From: JAIMBK01 sp040755215
GTDB lineage: Bacteria; Bacillota; Desulfotomaculia; Desulfotomaculales; Nap2-2B
Reading direction: 5' to 3'
NCBI GenBank assembly: GCA_040755215.1
Contig: JBFMBG010000019.1
Location: forward strand, 1-45,315
Length of the DNA: 45,315 nt
The notes under the pieces were generated by a model, which did no database searches, had not been told where the DNA came from, and saw nothing but the letters and a program-made list of their open reading frames with translations. Below, piece by piece: positions 41,994-45,315 of this stretch; the first letter of the stretch is position 1; each line of letters starts with the position of its first letter. Position numbers and translations under genes: made by a program.

Positions 41994-42785
41994 ATGAATT
42001 TTTCAGCCATTTCTTTTACCCGGGAAAATTCTGCAGGATGGATCACTTTAAATAGGCCGAAAAGATTCAACGCTCTGGATATCGCCATGTGCGAAGAATT
42101 AATCAAAGCATTAGAAGTATGTGCCGCTGACCGGAGGGTGCGCGCTGTGGTCATTACCGGTGCAGGGAAAGCCTTTTGTTCCGGGGGGGATGTTAAGTAT
42201 TTTAGTGAATTTTTAAAAACAGATCCCAGCGAACCAGTACGCCAGGCAACTAAATTGCTCAACAGACTGATTATAGATATTCGGCTTATGCCCAAGCCGG
42301 TGTTGGCTGTGATCAATGGTGCGGCAGTTGGAGCCGGCATGAGTCTTGCTTTGTCTTGTGATTTAAGGATAGCATCCAGAACCGCAGTTTTTAAACAAGC
42401 CTATACAAGTATTGGTTTAGTTCCTGACGGGGCATGGAGTTTATTGGTTTCTTTATTCGCCGGGTTTGGAAAAGCCAGTGAAATGATATTTCTTGATCAT
42501 GTTATTGATAGTAACCAAGCACTAAAAATCGGTTTGGTTAATGAGGTAGTAGAACCAGAAAAGTTGATGGATACTGCAAGGGAATGGGCAGCTAAACTTG
42601 TCAACGGCCCAACGTTGTCCTTTGCTCAGGCCAAAAATGAACTAAACCACGCTATGTTGAATCTATTGGAACGACAGCTAGAATTAGAACGTCAGAGCAT
42701 TATCATGGCTACCCAGACAGAAGATTATAAAGAGGGGCTGGCAGCGTTTTTAGCTAAACGAACACCTGTGTTTACCGGAAAATAA
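41994..42785 (+). CDS. Crotonase-fold enoyl-CoA hydratase/isomerase family protein 1
   Basis: This 263-residue crotonase has the oxyanion-hole segments GKAFCSGGDVKYF and NGAAVGAGMSLALSCDLRIA. The two catalytic Glu positions of true hydratases are not kept: the first lies near KQAYTSIG and the second reads GLVPDGAW, a layout like PaaG-type isomerases. It may therefore be an isomerase, hydrolase or ring-opening enzyme. ATG 41994 follows GGAGGG. Its sister gene lies at 42917. Confidence 0.88.
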   Translation: MNFSAISFTRENSAGWITLNRPKRFNALDIAMCEELIKALEVCAADRRVRAVVITGAGKAFCSGGDVKYFSEFLKTDPSEPVRQATKLLNRLIIDIRLMPKPVLAVINGAAVGAGMSLALSCDLRIASRTAVFKQAYTSIGLVPDGAWSLLVSLFAGFGKASEMIFLDHVIDSNQALKIGLVNEVVEPEKLMDTAREWAAKLVNGPTLSFAQAKNELNHAMLNLLERQLELERQSIIMATQTEDYKEGLAAFLAKRTPVFTGK

Positions 42786-42916
42786 AAAAATAGCGTGAGG
42801 CATTTTATTATGATGAGTGATTACCTGATTATAAAATAATGTCCTCAAATGTATTAAACAAAAGATGGCACCGGAGGTGAAAAGCCTGGTGTGATCAATT
42901 TAAACCAGGCAAAAAA

Positions 42917-43714
42917 ATGAATTATCAACAAATAATTTTTACTGTTGAAAAGAGTATAGCTCGGATAGCGCTGAACAGACCAGAAGCCTATAATGCTTTT
43001 TCGGATATTATGCTAAGTGAGCTAAGTGATGTTATAGATTACATTCATAAGGATAAAAAGATCAGGGTTGTAGTGATTACCGGAACAGGCAAAGCCTTTT
43101 GCTCCGGCGGCGATGTCAAAGCCATGGTTGAGCGCTGTCATAGCGGGTTAACATTTCAGGAAAGGCGGGACATTATACGCAATAATCAAGCAGTTATGGT
43201 CCAAAAAATTAAAAGTATCCACCAACCTGTGATCGCCGCAATCAACGGCGTCGCTGTTGGAGCAGGATGCAGCCTGGCCCTGGCTTGTGACCTGCGGATT
43301 GCTTCAGACAAGGCCAAACTGGGGTTAGTATTTGTTAAGCGCGGCCTAATTCCAGATTGGGGTGCTAATTATTTTTTACCGCGGCTGATTGGTATATCGA
43401 ACGCTCTGGAACTAGTTTTAACGGGGAGGATTATTGACGCCCAGACCGCGTTACGCATGGGCCTGGTTAATAAAGTAGTTACTCACGAAGAACTTGAAGA
43501 GAGCGTAAACCAAATTTGCGAAGAAATTGCCCAAAATGCTCCTCTGGCAGTAACGGGAGCCAAAGATGCTGTTTATTACGGGGCTATCCATGACCTTGCT
43601 TCTTCTTTAGAATATGACGCTTATGTGCAGAGTATGTGTCAATTAACCGAGGATCATAAGGAAGGTGTAATGTCTTTTGTTGAAAAGAGACCGGCTATCT
43701 TTGTAGGAAAATAA
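42917..43714 (+). CDS. Crotonase-fold enoyl-CoA hydratase/isomerase family protein 2
   Basis: This 265-residue crotonase is paralogous to the preceding gene: GKAFCSGGDVKAMVE, NGVAVGAGCSLALACDLRIA and a PaaG-like VKRGLIPDWGANYFLPRL. Again the canonical Glu pair is absent and an Asp is present in the PD motif. The ribosome site is weak; the ATG is placed by homology to its paralogue's start. About 130 bases separate the two genes. A pair of related crotonases suggests two sequential steps or subunits of one enzyme. Confidence 0.88.
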   Translation: MNYQQIIFTVEKSIARIALNRPEAYNAFSDIMLSELSDVIDYIHKDKKIRVVVITGTGKAFCSGGDVKAMVERCHSGLTFQERRDIIRNNQAVMVQKIKSIHQPVIAAINGVAVGAGCSLALACDLRIASDKAKLGLVFVKRGLIPDWGANYFLPRLIGISNALELVLTGRIIDAQTALRMGLVNKVVTHEELEESVNQICEEIAQNAPLAVTGAKDAVYYGAIHDLASSLEYDAYVQSMCQLTEDHKEGVMSFVEKRPAIFVGK

Positions 43715-43774
43715 TATTGTTCCTGTAAACTCTAGCCAGGCTGTTTGTTTTTCTAGATCGAGGTGGTATCCTGT

Positions 43775-44959
43775 TTGTCTAGGAATTTTTCAATAGTGTG
43801 GATTTTGGGATTTGCAGGTTTCCTGGTTATGGCCAACAGTTGGATTGTGTCCCTTATCCTGCCTGCCATTGCTATTGACTTTGGATTATCCGTGCCTCAG
43901 GCCAGCACAGTTATTACTGCTTATCTGTTAAGCTTTGGGTTATCTCCGCTTTTTTTCGGGCCGCTGGCAGATAGATACGGAAAATTCCGGGTAATTGTTC
44001 TTTCGTTGAGCCTTTTTATTTTGACCACAGCGTTCTGTTCATTGGACGCGAACTTTAATACGCTGGCGGTTTTCAGAATCTTGAGTGGCGCCTTTGCGGG
44101 ATCGGTAATGCCCGTTTCCAATGCCTTGATCAGTGATCTTTTTGCCCAGGAGGAGCGTCAATTAGCATTGGGTTTATTTCAGGGCTTGTCTATTTTAGGA
44201 CAGGGTGTAAGCATGACCTTTGGTGGAATTGTGGCAAGTACTTTAGGGTGGCGGAGTATATTTTCATTTATTTCCTTATTGGGAGTTATCTCCTTTATTT
44301 TGGTTTTGACAATTGGGAAAAATGTCCAATTGTCCTCCGTAAAAAATAAGATAGTTTTTAAAAATTACCTGTTACTTTTTCAAAATTCCCTGCATCAAAG
44401 AACTTATTTTATTATCTTGATTGAAGGGATCTTAATAGGAGGTTTATTTTCTTACCTGGGAGCTTTTATTGTCTTTACTTATAATTTTGATAACCTTATG
44501 ACAGGTATTATTATGACAACATTTGGTTTAAGTGTAGCTTTGTTTGGTAAAATAAGCGATCGTCTGGCAAGAAAATGGGGGCAGAAAACAACGTTGTTAA
44601 TAGGGTTTATGGCCGGGATGGTCTCAAATTTTTTACTACTTTTCTGGGGAAATATTCTCTTTCCTGTAATAGCCTCTGTGATTTTTCTTGGGCTTGCGTT
44701 GATTATTATTCACCCCACCATGTTGATTATGGTAGCAGAATTTAGCCATGATGTCAGGGGAGCGGCTATGTCTATGGTAGCCTGTAGTTATATGGTAGGA
44801 AGCGGTTTGGGAACCGCATTGGGAGGCTATCTACTCGAAAAGATGGGTTATCAGGCAATTTTTTTTGTTTACGGTCTTACTTGCTTCGTTTTGATGATTG
44901 TTATTAAACAGTGGCTGCGGCTTCCCTATGTGAATAGAGGCCTGGCCAGAAACGGGTAA
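43775..44959 (+). CDS. MFS transporter (drug/metabolite efflux type)
   Basis: This major facilitator protein of about 394 residues has 12 predicted membrane segments, the loop 2-3 motif GPLADRYGKFRV, and the DHA1-type stretch RILSGAFAGSVMPVSNALI. The second-half signature loop KISDRLARKWGQKTTLL is also visible. The start could be GTG 43763 or TTG 43775; GAGGTGG is well spaced only for the latter. It is the last gene of the AT-rich island, probably moving a pathway intermediate or product. Confidence 0.87.
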   Translation: MSRNFSIVWILGFAGFLVMANSWIVSLILPAIAIDFGLSVPQASTVITAYLLSFGLSPLFFGPLADRYGKFRVIVLSLSLFILTTAFCSLDANFNTLAVFRILSGAFAGSVMPVSNALISDLFAQEERQLALGLFQGLSILGQGVSMTFGGIVASTLGWRSIFSFISLLGVISFILVLTIGKNVQLSSVKNKIVFKNYLLLFQNSLHQRTYFIILIEGILIGGLFSYLGAFIVFTYNFDNLMTGIIMTTFGLSVALFGKISDRLARKWGQKTTLLIGFMAGMVSNFLLLFWGNILFPVIASVIFLGLALIIIHPTMLIMVAEFSHDVRGAAMSMVACSYMVGSGLGTALGGYLLEKMGYQAIFFVYGLTCFVLMIVIKQWLRLPYVNRGLARNG

Positions 44960-45034
44960 CTTCATCCAAAGGTGTGGCTCGTAAACCGTATTTCTTTTAG
45001 AAAATTTGGTATACATGAGGTAATTTTGATCACG

Positions 45035-45133
45035 ATGATTAAAGTGCGTTTCCACGAAGAACTGAACAAAGAAGGCCTCGGTCAAAAAGTGGCGCCCATT
45101 TTATTGCCCGATTACCGCGGCAAAATCAGTTAA
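45035..45133 (+). other. Short reading frame before sucC, unassigned
   Basis: A 32-codon frame begins MIKVRFHEELNKEGL and ends DYRGKIS, behind a GAGG at 45018. I recognise no family. It could be the scrap of a backbone gene left at the right island edge or a chance frame. Confidence 0.3.
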
Positions 45134-45194
45134 AACGGGGACAAAGGCTGCAAAAAAGAAACCAGGAATCAAAGCAAGGGTGGTGAAGGTTCAA

Positions 45195-45315
45195 ATGAAG
45201 CTGTTTGAATATATGGGCAAGGAACTTTTTGCGCAGTACGGGATTAAAGTGCCCCGGGGGAAAATGGCCGCCACGCCCGCAGAGGCGGCGCAGGCCGCCG
45301 CTGAAATCGGCGCCC
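45195..45315 (+). CDS. sucC: Succinate-CoA ligase (ADP-forming) beta subunit, 5' end
   Basis: Only the first 40 codons are in the window. They read MKLFEYMGKELFAQYGIKVP, then RGKMAATPAEAA, the typical start of the ATP-grasp beta subunit of succinyl-CoA synthetase. The ATG follows GGTGAAGG. High GC and codon use match the left part of the window, not the island. The product is used for substrate-level phosphorylation in the citric acid or methylmalonyl pathway, as in propionate-oxidising relatives. Confidence 0.88.
   Translation, partial: MKLFEYMGKELFAQYGIKVPRGKMAATPAEAAQAAAEIGA

Overview
The window reads as a chromosomal piece of an anaerobic, selenium-using Firmicute, most likely of the Peptococcaceae / Desulfotomaculum-Pelotomaculum type. 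This is inferred from the carD-yacL-ispD-ispF block, TRAP transporters, an ADP-forming acyl-CoA ligase, many ferredoxin-like proteins, a probable selenoprotein, and GTG/TTG starts with strong GGAGG sites. No rRNA, tRNA or CRISPR array was seen.

Region 1 (1-12165) is GC-rich and looks like backbone. It holds a TRAP transporter (dctP-dctQ-dctM) followed by panB and panE; carD with two tandem consensus promoters and a terminator; yacL (PIN/TRAM), ispD and ispF; then a minus-strand group (CXXC peptide, polytopic 4Fe-4S membrane protein, 27-aa peptide, TlpA-like thioredoxin, sirtuin); a DUF2007 protein; and an HD-domain protein. The TlpA gene has an in-frame TGA exactly at the first cysteine of the CGPC motif, with a SECIS-like hairpin after it, so it is probably a selenoprotein.

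Region 2 (about 12170-45190) is clearly more AT-rich and looks like an acquired catabolic island. It begins with decayed insertion sequences (an IS1182/IS5-like N-terminal fragment and an IS21 istA remnant) flanking a PAS-AAA-Fis sigma-54 activator. Three sigma-54 promoters with almost the same -24/-12 core (AGGCA-N6-TTGCA) lie at 15611, 30441 and 36358. Each is preceded by the same pair of facing 15-16 bp half-sites, so the island is probably one regulon of the local activator. Operon 1 (15801-30235, 16 genes) encodes two multicluster Fe-S proteins each paired with a small ferredoxin, a GltD-like flavoprotein, an Fe-S flavoprotein, a catalytically degenerate SDR, three unknown proteins, a biotin carrier/biotin carboxylase/carboxyltransferase set, an SDR dehydrogenase, an ADP-forming acyl-CoA ligase and a MaoC hydratase. 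Operon 2 (30653-34572) encodes a TRAP transporter and an SDR. A potassium transporter (TrkH-like) follows a terminator. Operon 3 (36548-44959) starts with a broken copy of the biotin carrier, a TerC protein and a 3' scrap of the carboxyltransferase, followed by an Fe-S flavoprotein, an Ntn-hydrolase, a soluble chemoreceptor, a ChrA-type transporter, two crotonase-fold enzymes and an MFS transporter.

Together the island suggests uptake of an unidentified carboxylic acid, its activation to a CoA thioester, hydration, oxidation and carboxylation steps, and a dedicated Fe-S/flavin electron-transfer module. The substrate cannot be read from the sequence. The window ends in the first 40 codons of sucC, again GC-rich, which marks return to the backbone.
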